From assembly GCF_048773025.1 (NCBI RefSeq), contig NC_133573.1, positions 1,875,001-1,939,000 on the forward strand: a stretch of DNA of 64,000 nucleotides, in the 5' to 3' direction. This document shows positions 1 to 11,311 of the stretch, in pieces. The notes beneath the pieces were generated by a model. That model was not told the DNA's origin. It made no database searches and saw only the letters and a program-made list of their open reading frames with translations. Each line of letters begins with the position of its first letter. Position 1 is the first letter of the stretch. The translations under genes were made by a program, and so were the position numbers. Source of the DNA: Camelus bactrianus. Lineage: Eukaryota; Chordata; Mammalia; Artiodactyla; Camelidae.

Positions 1-449
1 CTGCTGGGCCACTGTCGTTGGGAGAGGTGTGCTTTCCTTTCAGGCACCATGCTTATCAGTGAGCCCTTGAGACCTTCCTTCTGACTATCAAGTCCTCCTC
101 AGGCTGGAGCCAGCAGGAAGCTGAAAGCCAGATTCAGAGCACCTGATGTCGACGTGCAGCGACTGTCATGGTTCAAATTGTGTCACCTCGTGAAGGAGAA
201 GTGAGACTGGGACTATTTAGTATTTACTGTAAACCTAACACCGTGCTGAGAGCTCGGGTCAGATACAACTCCCGGGTTCAAGGAGACTGGATCCTGCAAG
301 GAAAGGCAGCCATTAATTACATCTGTGTGTAAGCGTGACAGGTGCATGAACGCAGGTGCAGTGTTAGAGCATCCACATCAGGGTCATCGGACAATAGCCT
401 TGCACAAATCCAGCCAACTGCCTAGTTTTGTACAGCCCACAAGCTAAGA
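1..449. other. Unassigned single-copy sequence
   Basis: No recognisable repeat, exon or RNA gene is visible. Base composition is mixed and there is no long open frame. Confidence 0.5.
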
Positions 450-610
450 ATGGATTTAAAACTTTTAAATGGTTTTATTTTAAATGGTTATTATATACAT
501 ACCCACATAATATCCTTCTTTTTGCCTTTTGGGCCACAGAGCCTAAGATATTTTCTATTTAGTTATTTACAGAAAAAATTTGCAGACTCTTGTTCTATAT
601 CACAGAGATT
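450..610 (+). mobile_element. Possible hAT-type (MER58-like) DNA transposon remnant
   Basis: The stretch near 531-606 reads like the end of a common non-autonomous hAT element: a 'gggccacagagcctaagatat' -like block, then a fragment near 'ttacagaaaaaatttgcaga' and 'ctcttgttct'. This corresponds to the known 'ggcccacaaagcctaaaat ... ttacagaaaaagtttgc' motif. The family name is from memory and uncertain. A 142-codon open frame crosses the region (450-878), but it is A/T-rich, has no recognisable domain and runs into an L1 3' end, so I do not call it a gene. Confidence 0.4.
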
Positions 611-861
611 TGACCAAGCTGGGGTGATAAATATAAACCAAGTGAAAATTACAAATGTCTATGAATTAAAACAGTTAAATACTATATTTTGTATCTGTCA
701 TTTCATAGAAAACATATATACATATATACTCAAAATTACTCTGAAAATAGAATACAGAAAGTTACATTGTGCGTGCAACAGAGCAGAGGATCATGTGGTA
801 TACTGGGTCAGGTTAGGGCTCTGGTTGCTAGGCTTTTCTCTACGTATCTACTGTAGGGACA

Positions 862-1222
862 ATTTTTTTGAAGTATAGTCAGTTACAATGTGTCAGTTTC
901 TGGTGTACAGCATCATGTCCCAGTCCTGCATATATACATATATTTATTTTCACATTCTTTTTCATGAAAGTTTATTATAAGATATTGAATATAGTTCCTT
1001 GTGCTACACAGAAGAAATTTGTTTTTTTTTTATCTATTCTTATATATAGTGGCTAACATTTGCAAATCTCAAACTCCCAGATTTATCCCTTCCCACCCCT
1101 TTTCCCCTGGTAACCGTTGTTTGTTTACCATGACTTTGAGTCTGTTTCTGTTTTGTTGATGAGTTCATTAGTGTCCTCTTTTTTTTCTTCCTGTTTTTTT
1201 CTTTTTAGTTTTTAGATTCTAC
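862..1222 (-). mobile_element. LINE-1 3' UTR fragment (antisense)
   Basis: Read on the plus strand, this gives the reverse complement of the cetartiodactyl L1 3' end: 'agtcagttacaatgtgtcag', then the 'ctgtgctacacag' block (near 1000-1012), 'gtttaccatgactttgagtc' and 'ttagattctaca'. Only the 3' UTR, up to the end of ORF2, is present, so the copy is strongly 5' truncated. No clear target-site duplication was seen. Confidence 0.85.
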
Positions 1223-1930
1223 ACTATTCTTGAAGGTTGAAACGGGAGGTGAAAAGATTTTGGATAGTTCCCATGGAAAACAACGTGATGACAGCAGTAG
1301 TGGTTGAGGGCAAAAACGGGGACTCTAGTTGGCAAAGAATAAGATTTGCCTTTTATATATTCCTCCTGATTCCAAATTATAAAGTATAAAACTTTCTCCA
1401 TGTGAACAGAATCAGATTAGCGGGACTGTAATTTACGAAGTAAGGAAAAACACAGAGAACTATTGTGGTAACAGTGAGGACATACAGAGGAAACTTAACC
1501 TTTCCAAGCCAGTTCTGAAAAAGTAATGACTGTTATCTTTGAAACCCTGACCAGTCACTGAAGTGTTAACTTCAGTTTCTCCATCGCTAGGTTTAAGGAG
1601 ATCCCTCCCCCTTAATGTTTTCACTGCTCTGAAGAGAAAGTCTGGCATTACCTTTACAGGTTAGAAACCACCTGTGTGTCTGCAAGTCACTGAGGTCAGT
1701 GAGCTAATTGATACCAGAGGCATAGCTCTAAATATGCATTATCTATTGTGTGTAAAAAGAAAAGCCACTCTTTTTCAGGATGATGAAAACAGAACAAGAA
1801 TGACAATAACAACAATCCAAGTGAATAATTCTTTTGTTTCAAATAGGATTTGATGCCCAGAGGAAGTTAAGTAAAAAAAAAATTTTAGAGTAGTTGATGT
1901 CATGAATAACACTTTTAAATACAGTTTTAG
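1223..1930. other. Unassigned sequence
   Basis: Nothing recognisable: no repeat signature, no splice-bounded open frame and no RNA gene. Short minus-strand frames of about 60 codons are within chance expectation. Confidence 0.5.
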
Positions 1931-2255
1931 CGGGGAGGGTACAGCTCAGTGGTAGAGCCATGCTTAGCATGCACAAGGTCCTGGGTTCAATCCTCAGTAC
2001 CTCCTCTAAGAATAAATAAATGCACAGGGAAATATATACAAGATCCTGTGGTGGCTCACAGCGAAAAAGAATGCGACAATGAATCGTAAGTATGTTCATG
2101 TATAACTGAAAAGTGCTCTACACTGGAATTTGACGTAACATCGTAAACTGACTATAACTCAATTAAAAAAAAGTCAAAAAAATAAATAAAAATAAAATTA
2201 AAAAAGAATAAATAAATAAATAAGTAAACCTAACTACCTCCCCCCACCATAAATA
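1931..2255 (+). mobile_element. Camelid tRNA-derived SINE, split by an L1 tail
   Basis: The head (1931-2015) carries the Pol III A box ('cagctcagtggtagagc', 1942-1958) and B box ('gggttcaatcc', 1983-1993), then the 'cagtacctcctctaa' end and an A/T-rich linker. The expected SINE tail ('aaacctaactacctcccccc') appears only at about 2225-2246, after roughly 200 bp of foreign sequence. The foreign part is an L1 3' end, so this SINE seems to have been interrupted in its A-rich linker. The Pol III boxes look intact, but the sequence does not fold as a tRNA. Confidence 0.85.
2016..2200 (+). mobile_element. LINE-1 3' end inserted into the SINE linker
   Basis: Sense-strand L1 3' UTR: 'gcacagggaaatatatac' followed by 'gtggctcacag', 'gtataactgaaaagtgctc', 'tacactggaatttgac' and a final 'gactataactcaatt' leading into poly(A). 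The same 3' end subtype occurs reversed near 5170-5240. The copy is only about 150 bp without its tail. Flanking 'aataaataaat' runs could be the target-site duplication but cannot be told apart from the linker repeat. Confidence 0.75.
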
Positions 2256-2345
2256 AATGAATAAATGAATAAATGAATAAATAAATAAATAAAATTAAAA
2301 AATAAATTTAAAAAATGGAAGGCTATTTAAAAAATTAAAAATAAA
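2165..2345. repeat. A/T-rich simple repeat, (AAAT)n/(AATG)n
   Basis: Imperfect runs of 'aaataaataaat' and 'aatgaataaatg' combine the poly(A) of the inserted L1, the SINE linker and the SINE tail. This composition is typical of retrotransposon tails that have expanded. Confidence 0.85.
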
Positions 2346-5126
2346 GTTGAAAAATTTTAAGTGGAAGGTTATTTGAAATGTATATGTATATATATAGTTT
2401 TACTTGTTTTATTTGCAGTTCTTCACTTTTACTGTAGACTTTGCCAACTTTTCAGTTTGCACAAAATTTATTTTGCAGCCTCTTCATTCTCAGGCCCTGA
2501 GGCAGAAACAAGCTAATCTCTGTAAGCAAAGGGAAGGCAAAAACGTCTTTAGCCTCCGAATCTGAGCAATATAATGAAAAGAGTGATAAATAAGGGGGCT
2601 GAAAGAATGATCAAAAGGACTGTAAAAAAATTAACATATAATTAAAGATACAGTAATGGTGGGGCCCCCTTACAAGCTATTATACTAATAATAACTTCCC
2701 AAATAGCTGCAAATTGTGATGGTTCTAGAGATTAAAAAGCAAGTAGTACATTTAACTGTGCACCCCTGTAGGAAAAGTTCAGCGGAACTCTGTTTTTTTT
2801 TAAGACACCATCGAGAATATTCTGTGATGCATCATAATATTTTCTTTTATCATGCCCCACAGGAGATATTTTTCCTCATATCTCAGTCCTAGTTGGGTTT
2901 CTTGAGCAAATACTTTGCTCTCAAAGGTTTGATTCTCTGAACTGCTGAGTTGATCGCAGCAGCTGCCTGTAAGACTCGGGATGCTGCGCGGTGGCGGCGA
3001 GCTTCCTGCGCGGCTCGGGGGGAGCAGGACCAGAGCTGCGCCTCCACCATCTGCCTCCCTGTGCGCGTGCGGACGGGCACACAAACAGCCCTCAGCAAGC
3101 GGGGGCGTGTTGTAGCAGAATAGGTGGGTGGAAGAATGAACGGAATATAGCCTAGCTCCGGCTAGTGCGTAGGAATTCATAGCCAAACTATTCATTTTAA
3201 CTTTTACTCTAGCTTTACCTTAACTTTTTTCTATTCTGATTGTTTTGAAATTCTAATTTAGTCCACTTTTAAACTACTCGTCAGCCCTTTATAACCCTGG
3301 TTTGGAAGAGAGGGGTATAAGTTACCAAATAACAGATAAGCAGATAGACTGTCAGTCACGCCCTCTAAGCACCTGTGGGGACTGTGTCCATCTCCAGACT
3401 GTGTCTGCCGTTTTCTTCCTGTTTCAGACATCATGCTGCCCAACAAGACTGAGACGGTTACCCAGCGAGTAGCATGCAGGTGTTTGGCAGAGTTTAAAAT
3501 CATTGCAGACAGATCGCAGACTTCAACTCAAGCTGATGTAAGTGAGCAGGTAAGGGCTTCAAGACTCGCTGCCGCACTAGGGCAGGCAGTTTGATACATT
3601 ACAGGTAGTAAGGAAACCAGGTTTCAAAAGCTGTTAAATATTTCTTGTTCACTTAATACCTATTTGTCTGTCTACCTTTCTATCTACCTACCTACCTGTC
3701 TGGTCCTGCTTCTCTAGAACTGGGAAATTGGAAAAGTAGAGCTTTTTATTGGCTATGTGGATAGAAATTCTCTGAAAAAATACGAGCTGTTCTCTGAGAG
3801 ACATGGAACATGAGCTAAATCCTGGGTAGATGTTTCCCTGTTACTTGAAGAACAAAGACGACTTCTCATCATGGAGGGCTGCTACTTATAAATTTTGTGT
3901 TTGGTTTTTTTTCCTATTTCATTCCTTAAAAAAGATGATACTGAGAGGGACAAGCTGAAACACCCTAAGGTAGATTTTTTAAATTCCACAGAAATATTAA
4001 TCTACCATTGTTTTGCTTGGGACTCTAGAAAACTTTATTTTTTGAGTTTTTGCCCTCAGATCAGTGAGATATTTAATTTTTAAAATATGGTTCATTCAGA
4101 AGCTAATAAGTAACAAAGAGTGTTTCAGTGTATTAGACAATAGCATTTATAGAATTTTTATATCTCCCCATTAATACTGGATCACAGAATTGCCACGTGC
4201 TGAAGTATCCAGCTCTAAACAGCAAATGATCAAAACACACGGATCCGTCACTCAGGGATCTCAGGGAAAAGAAGAGCTGGAAGAAGTGGGGAGAGGCTGA
4301 AACACTGCTGCATCAAATGATCAGATTTTTTCTGCAAACTAATTTTCCACCGAGCTTTTTCATTCTTTTTAAATGTTGGCGTTTCTTGGCTGATGATCAC
4401 TTGATAAGATCACACAGATGAAATAACGCTTTTCAGTTTTTGGGCATAATTAGATTCAACAAAAGCAATATTCAAAATGGAGAAGATTAATACACAATGG
4501 ATGACAATGTGCACTGAGCTCCACCTCCCGGCGCAGAGAACCTAATAAGACCTTGAGGGACGGTGTGTCTCTGCTGACCTGCGTGCCAGTCGCAGCCCAC
4601 GTGCCTCCACCTTCCAGTCCTTTGCAGATTGCTGAGTACTGTTCAGCTGTCTGTATCCCTCTGTACACATTTTGCATGCTTAACATTCTGTTGTGAATAT
4701 TTCTGCATATTAATGAGATAATAGCCAAATTTAATTTTTTATTAAATGCAAATGATTTTAATTATCCTTCTAGAATTATATACACACATAGGCAGAGAAA
4801 CCTCATTGAAATTTTTTAATTTAAATTGTTTACTATTACGATGAAATACAGGATGTTTCAACATGATTTAGCAGTGGACTTCATTAGCACATTATGGACA
4901 TAAACTCAGTTTACTAGTGGTAACTTACCATTTGTTCAAATTAAAGAATTTGTCCTATCTATAACTCAAAAGTGATTGGTTCTACTTTTTGAGGTCATTT
5001 CAATTAATAAAATGAAAAATGTTTGATAATGCCAAACTACAAATATTACTTCTGCAGTTGAAATTAGCCCTGTTTCATTCTTAACTTTCCCCCCATAGTC
5101 ATTAGAAATTATAAAATGCAGCTGGC
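2346..5126. other. Unassigned sequence, mostly unique
   Basis: No gene recognised. It includes a moderately CpG-containing patch near 2960-3110 and a short degenerate (CTAC/TCTG)n stretch near 3664-3702. Open frames of up to 131 codons on the minus strand (2800-3195) cross the GC-richer patch and resemble no family I know. Confidence 0.45.
3664..3702. repeat. Degenerate (CTAC/TCTG)n simple repeat
   Basis: Alternating 'tctgtctacc' and 'atctacctacctacctgtc' units form a short imperfect tetranucleotide tract. Confidence 0.7.
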
Positions 5127-5252
5127 TTTAACTGTTTTTTTTTTTTTTGCTTTTATTTATTTATTTGAACTTTTTTTTATTGAGTTATAGTCATTTTACA
5201 ATGTTGTGTCAAATTCCAGTGTAGAGCACAATTTTTCTACTTCAACTGTTTT
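5127..5252 (-). mobile_element. Very short L1 insertion with target-site duplication
   Basis: A poly(T) tract (about 5135-5148) and T-rich tail precede the reverse complement of an L1 3' end ('attgagttatagtcatttta', 'caaattccagtgtagagc'). The unit is bounded by a probable target-site duplication: TTTAACTGTTTT at 5127-5138 and TTCAACTGTTTT at 5241-5252, 11 of 12 identical. The downstream copy continues as TTTT/AA, the known L1 endonuclease preference. The L1 body is only about 70 bp, an extreme 5' truncation. Confidence 0.8.
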
Positions 5253-5545
5253 AAATATAATTTAAAAAAATATTCTCTTTGGTTTGAGGGGATTTAAATG
5301 TCTCTAAAACTAGATTTATAAAACAAAATACATTTAAACAAAACTCCATCACAACAATCAAAACACAGAGGAGATTGTTCTAGAAGAAAGAATTTAAGGA
5401 AATTCACTATCAGAATGAAAACTACCGTCTGCACAGAGGCACTGAACTTTCAAGGTAGGAAACCTCCTCATGTATGTATTGATTACACTTATATGACTGT
5501 ACAAATACTAGTACGAAAAAGTCATTTATGCTCATTAATTTAGCA
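5253..5545. other. Unassigned A/T-rich sequence
   Basis: No recognisable element or open frame of note. Confidence 0.5.
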
Positions 5546-5722
5546 CAGTGATTCTCAACCTCTGGTGTTCATTAAAATCATCTGTAAAACTTTTCTTTTC
5601 TTTCTTCTTTAAAAAAAAAACAAAAACAAACAAAAAAAAAAACAACACATATGCCTGGACCAACACATGGAGATTTTGATTCAAGAGTTTTGGAAAAAAG
5701 CATATAAATTTGGAGGATTGCA
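5546..5722 (+). mobile_element. MER5-like hAT DNA transposon remnant
   Basis: It starts with 'cagtgattctcaacctctgg' and 'cattaaaatcatctgt', close to the MER5A terminal inverted repeat and its 'attagaatcacctg' motif, and later has 'atgcctggacc' and 'gagattttgattcaag'. An A-rich run (about 5611-5642) interrupts the middle. Non-autonomous, with no coding capacity. Confidence 0.6.
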
Positions 5723-5849
5723 ATCTCCACGGATAACTCAGTTTTATCTGGAATTGAGATTGAAGAAACTTGGATATTTAAAAATTAACCGATTAAGTCA
5801 ATTAACTACATACCTAAAGCCTCCTCCCTAAGTTGCATATTCAAATCAA

Positions 5850-6310
5850 ATGTTGTAGACACAGAGTTCTTACTAAGTCTCTTGACAAAGATGCTCTCCT
5901 GACCAAGCTTTAGACAGACTCCCCCAAGCCCTCTCTTCCACTGCCCTCACCCCCAGGCCCTGCCCTTGGCTTGCCAGAGTCGGTCCTAGCAAAGATCCTG
6001 CAAAGTGATCACCCTTGATATCCGATCAAGTTTCTCATCCCTAACCTTGGTTGCCTAAGTTCTTGGCCTGCCTACAGTAAGAATCTTTAGTCATTTTAGT
6101 AAGAGCCTACTACCCCTAACGTCTCCTTGAAGGAATTTTCCATCCGCTGACTCCCTTGCCCCAACCTGCTCCTTGGCTGTAAATCACCCCTTGAATTACA
6201 TTCAAAACTGAGCTCAGTTCTTTTTCTCCTAATGCAATAGTTACTGAATAAAATCTGTCTTGACTGCCTTTAACTTGTCCCTGGCTTTATTTTTCCTGAA
6301 TACTCTAGAG
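5850..6310 (+). mobile_element. LTR-like block (old retroviral or MaLR-type fossil)
   Basis: The layout resembles a long terminal repeat: a C-rich middle, 'ccttggctgtaaatcacccc' as a possible core promoter (about 6170-6190), then 'tgcaatagttactgaataaa', whose AATAAA (about 6246-6251) could be a polyadenylation signal, followed by a T/C-rich end. The boundaries and family are not resolved and no internal region adjoins it. It would be a fossil solo LTR or a fragment. Confidence 0.4.
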
Positions 6311-6599
6311 GCAAAAACTTACAAACAACAACATAAATATCCATTACAGTGTTATTAATAACTTTTAGAGCAAACTGTCTTGAAACAGTTTTCCAAAATG
6401 AAAGAAAGCAAAATGAAATATCTCCTTCACCTTTTAACACTGCAACTACAACATCACTGTGGAACTCTGAACCAGGTTTCAAGAAAACTCTCAGAATGTA
6501 AGTTCCCTTTCTCACAAATTACTGTACTGGATCCTAAAATCCTCAAATAATAGATCTTTTTCCAAACCAATACTATCAAATATGTAACATGAAAAGACA
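6311..6599. other. Unassigned sequence
   Basis: No element recognised. The minus-strand frame at 6270-6515 (81 codons) resembles no known protein. Confidence 0.45.
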
Positions 6600-7520
6600 T
6601 GAGAAGAAATTGAAAATATCAGAAACTGCAGAACACCAAAGAAAAAAGAAGATTTGAAAAGTGACTAGAAAGGAAAAAATTATCAACTGACAACTATAAT
6701 GTCAGTAGTCAACTTCTCAGCAGCTCCAGTAGAAGCCAGATGAAAGGGGAAACATCACAGAAGAGCTGAAAAGTAAATTTCAAGGCTGAGTTTTTAAATC
6801 ACGCTAGACATTATTTAAGAATGAAGCAATGCAGATGTTTTCAGACCTAGAATGAGGCACTGGAGATAATTTTAGGCCCAGAGAATGACTGAGATTTAAC
6901 AGAGTCCCTCATTAAAAGAATTAATAAAAAATATATTTTAAACAAAAAGATCATAAAGCCCAGATGGAAGAGCTGAGATATAAAAAGAAATGTGAGCAGG
7001 GAGTTTAGAAACACGAGGGTGGGTCTAAAGAAGCTATGATGGTGTAAAAAATAATCAAAATGGTTGGCTTATTTTGGTGTAAAATACATACTTCTCTCAG
7101 AGAATTCTTTTTTAAACTATTTGCTTGAATTGTTGAATACTTTAAAATCTGCCTTGTTAACATATGCTTTAGTTGGTGAGAAATGCAATGTTTTGGTTGA
7201 ATTTTGTTTTTGAACATTATAAATAATGGCTCAAAAAAGGAAGTCAAAATGAAGCAAAAATTATGTGAAGCTTTGCTAAGAAGACAGATTATCTTTCTAA
7301 TAAAAGCCTAGTACATTTTTAGTAAAAAAAAAAAAAATTAAAATGATGGCACAACGACAAGGGTCGGAGTGTGTGTTGGGGAGGTGTGCAAAATACCGCA
7401 GATTTAAAATCCTAGAAGAATAGTACATTAAGTTGTATTACAGTCAAGGTTTCAACATCCTTAATGAAGAAGATAAGATGCTGATTGGTTTTAGGTAAAA
7501 ATGTGTATCAAAAATTTATG
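6600..7520 (+). mobile_element. Ancient L1M or HAL1-type remnant (ORF1-like region)
   Basis: The segment 'aaactgcagaacaccaaag' (6620-6638) and the following 'aagatttgaaaagtgac' and 'gtcaacttctcagcagc' correspond to an old L1/HAL1 ORF1-type region remembered as '...KLQNTKDKEKILKAA...' and '...TADFS...'. Later parts ('cccagatggaagagctgaga' near 6959) also fit. The sequence is heavily diverged with no long open frame. Whether this is HAL1 or an L1M copy cannot be settled by eye. Confidence 0.55.
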
Positions 7521-8524
7521 GTAAACTTGATCTTCTCGTTAGACCATAAGTTGAAGGAGACTATCAATTCTGTCCTAACAATAGGAACCAGTGTAATAAG
7601 CTACAAAGTCATTTTATCCACTTGAGAGTGTGGAATATGCATAGATATCTAAATAAATTAAATTTCAGAAAATAACAAGGGAGGCCAGTGAGGGAAGAGT
7701 CGTACAGCTGTTTCCATCTCTGGCAGAGTAGCAGGAGGATAATCCATTGTGAACAGGAGTTTGAAAAACCTAACAGCTGTGCGTGCATGTGTGTGGCTCA
7801 TAAATATGCTGCAGAATTCCAGCCCCAGAGCAAGCTGACACCCATCTACCAAAATTTTCCCAGGGGCCTTCACTGTGTGCAAGGGGGTTGCCTATCACAC
7901 GACAGGCAAGGGCCAGGCAAGGGCCAGGCAAGGGACGTGAGAGTGGTCCCCAGATCATGTGGGAGCTTCCTCAACAGAAAGTCAGCAGCATACAGAAGGT
8001 GGAGAGCCCAGCAGAGCTGAGAAAAGTGCCCTCCAGGCACACCATGCCTTGACTGAATGCACTGCAGTGGTCTTCTGGAGTCTTGCGTGCTTAGGGGCAA
8101 GACCACATGGAGGAGCGAGGTCTGTAGAGGCACAGAGGCTTACGGCAGGAATTAAGAGCAAAGAAAATTCACAAAGGGCCCCCAAACACTGAGCTAGTTA
8201 TAAAGCATAGGACTCCCATGACTTGGAAAGGCAGTGGATGGGGTGGAAAGTGTGAAGTTTTCACTGGAGATTTGCAGGTGCTCCGATCACACTTTCTACT
8301 CTAGAAAAAGTCTTAGCTCGGTTTTCAGGGGGAAAAAAAAAACTATGTGACTAAAGAATGAAATACAAATAAAACTATAATAAAGCCCAGCCCAGCTCAG
8401 TGGCAAGTTAGATTGCCTCAGTCCACTGATATCAGCCAGCCAATGCAAAAGGAGGCTTGTCCACCAAGTAGAGAAAAAAAGGAACATTTTCAAGTAAATA
8501 AAATCAAAGAAAAGAGGAGAGGCT
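7521..8524. other. Unassigned sequence with a small 11-bp triplication
   Basis: No gene recognised. Several overlapping short frames on both strands occur between 7658 and 8192, none with a known domain. An 11-bp unit is repeated three times at 7902-7934. Confidence 0.45.
7902..7934. repeat. Three tandem copies of an 11-bp unit
   Basis: The unit 'caggcaagggc' occurs three times in a row, the last with a one-base change. This is a minimal minisatellite. Confidence 0.85.
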
Positions 8525-9535
8525 CCAATTGTTATGACAGAAATGCAAAGGGTTATGAGCGGCTACGATGAAGAATTAAAGGCCAGCAGGTTGGATAACC
8601 TAGAAGAAACAGACATTGCTAGAAGCACACAGCCCACCGAGACCGAGTCATGAAGAAACAGGAAACCTGAGCAGACCACTAGTGACTTAGGAGACTGAAA
8701 CAGCACCTTCCGACGGAGAAAAGCCAAGGACCAGGTGATTTCACTGATGAATGCCACCAAATATTCAAGTCAGATTCTTCCAAGAGATTGGAGAGAACAC
8801 TCCCAAATCCATCTCATAAGGCCAGCAGTCCAGAGAGCAAAGTCAGAAAAGGGCACTAAAAGGAAAGAGCCTCCAGGCCAGCATCGCTAATGAACACAGA
8901 CGCAGAAATTCTCAGCAAAATACTGCTAACCAAATTCAAAACTATGTGAAAAGATCGTGCATCGTTAACAAGTGGAATTTACTCCTGTGATGCAAGGATG
9001 GTTCAACATAGCAAGTCAGTAACAGTGAGAACCACATTAATAGAGTAAAAGGTAAAAGTCATGTGATCATCTCAATAGATGCAAAATAAGCATGTGAAAA
9101 AATTCAACATTCTTCGTGATAAAACACTCCCAACAGGCTGGGTACAGAAGGAACGTTGCCTCAGCATAAGGGGGGCGGTTTATAACATCCTCCTCAGTGG
9201 TGAAAGGTTGAAAGCTTTCCCCCTAAGATCAGGAACACGACCATCCTCTTCACTCTTGTTCAATGTAAAACTGGAAGTTCTAGAACCATTAGGCAAGAAA
9301 AAGAAATAAAATACAGTCATATCAGTAAAGATGAAGTAAAATTGTCCCAGTCTGCAGATGATGTGATCTTATACAGAAAAACCTAAAGATACAACCAAAA
9401 CACCTGTTAGAACTAACACATTCAGTAAAGTTTCAAGATACAAAAATCAACATATAAAAATTAGTTGCATTTCTATATGCTAACAATGAACTATCAGAAA
9501 GAGAAATTTTTTTTAAATCCCATTAACAATAGCAA
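8525..9535 (+). mobile_element. LINE-1 ORF2 fragment, reverse transcriptase region
   Basis: The plus strand follows the L1 ORF2 middle region closely: 'caggttggataacctagaag', 'gatttcactgatgaatgcc', 'gcaaggatggttcaacata', 'atctcaatagatgcaaaat', then the catalytic region with codons for A-D-D at 9354-9362 ('gcagatgat'). The usual phenylalanine before A-D-D is replaced by serine. It continues through 'ttgcatttctatatgctaac' and stops at about 9535. Many in-frame stops and shifts are present; the longest frame is about 76 codons (9079-9309). Both ends are truncated, so this is an old, dead copy. Confidence 0.9.
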
Positions 9536-11311
9536 ATGCCATTTATGATATCTGTCATATATGATAATTCCATTGAAATTTATAACATAAAATGTGTGAG
9601 GACTCTTAGATATTATAAATGCAGTTTACCTCAATACTTCATCTTTTTACTTCAAGAGTAATAAAGGAAAGTGGGGAAAAGAATGAGAAACAGTTCTCAT
9701 AATTTGGAGCTTAAGTTTTATCTGCCAATGGGATAGAAACCTGCTTGCAATCTTTACGAAACTCAAAGGGCACGCAGGCAACAGCTGATTAATTACAAAC
9801 CGACAGTGTGAAGAAACCTCATGGCTTTGCCGACAGTCTTACCAGGAAAGTCCTGAGTCACCGCTCTGCCTTCTCTTTGTATTTAGGCATTCCAGTGACA
9901 CTGATCCGAGGAAAAGACCCAACTGTTATTTTTGTTTTGAGGGAAATTGTAAGGAGTACGTTTTTAGGTAAACTATTTGTAAATTCTTTGGTAAAGATGG
10001 CCGCCTACTTGGAAGCTCTCATTATAAAAGCTGATTATAAGATGTCAATTTGAGTATTAGATGATCAGTGCTCTCTCTCCTGGGCCCAGAGAGGCAGGGC
10101 AGCACACCCTCAGCCGGTGCCTCCACACGCAGCGACGGTCATGGCAGGACGGGCATTACCATGTGCCTTACCATGTTTTCTTTTTGAAGGATTATTATAA
10201 ATGAAAGTATTTGGTGTTTGGTGATACACACTCTAACCATTAAAAAATCCACACAACAGGATGTCCTCTACGCCCTCTTTTTGACACTGACTTGGATGGC
10301 ACCTTTGACTTGTATATTAAGAGAAAATGGAAAATTAAAAGTATCCAAGTGAGGTGAAAATGAGTTCAGAAAGTGAATATTACACAGCAAGCACCCTGTT
10401 GTTATCAGTCCGGCCAAAACATCACAGGGCTCAAAATTAGATTTTGCTTATTCGAAGTTAAGCAAATAACCAATTTTTGAGGTAAAGAATCTACTAAAAA
10501 AAAAGAACCAAGTTTCAAATGGTCACCAGAGGGCATAAAGAACCTTGGAATGACTGCTAACACACATTTCACATTTGCTCAGACCAGACAGCAAGAGTGG
10601 GCAGGAGGTTCCAGGCTAAATATAGGAACGGCACCCTCTGTTACCAAAAAATACCGCAGTTTGAGGTAGAACTTATGAGTACAGACAATCGCCTTCCTCC
10701 CCCAGAGTCACCTTCCTAGAAGGAAACTTCAGTTTTGAAAGGGCAGAGTTGACCAAACCTAACGGATGATGGCTTACTCGTCACACGACTTGCATTTATG
10801 GTCATGGGTGGGTTTCCCAGCTGTGCCTAAGGTGGCCACACAGAATGAACACGAACAACAATTAAAATGTGACTGCATCACTGAGACATGAGCACACACA
10901 GATGATGGATTTTTTAGGCCTAGCGGACTAAGTTGTTCCACCCCCACTGAACTGCGTAGCAAAATCGCACTGCTGTCAATCCACCCTCCCCCAACTTCAA
11001 AAACGTAATGGTTTAGCTACAACAATGATTCTCAAGCTTTTTGGTCTTAGAAAACTTCTACTGTTCTATTAAATGTGGAGGAGCTCAAAAGAATTTGGTT
11101 TATGTCGGTTATATGGGCCTGTCTCCATTTACTATATGAGACATTAAAACCTAAGACGTTTTTAGGACAAGAATGTATGAATACACGCCATTTTTCCATC
11201 AAAATAATGATGTTATTGTATGTCGTGTAGACTATGGAAAACGCCATGTGCACTTGTGAAAGAATGAGAGAAAAATAATGAATAAAATGTTTTAGCATCG
11301 TTATAAGGATA
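9536..11311. other. Unassigned sequence
   Basis: No repeat family, exon or RNA gene recognised. Open frames of 62-83 codons on either strand carry no known motif. Confidence 0.45.

Noticed and set aside
450-878. 142-codon protein gene
   Set aside because: A/T-rich composition, overlap with a transposon-like stretch and the start of an L1 3' end, and no motif.
1931-2015. tRNA gene
   Set aside because: A and B boxes are present, but there is no proper acceptor or anticodon stem, and the 3' part is a SINE linker. The same holds for the copies at 14806 and 30677.
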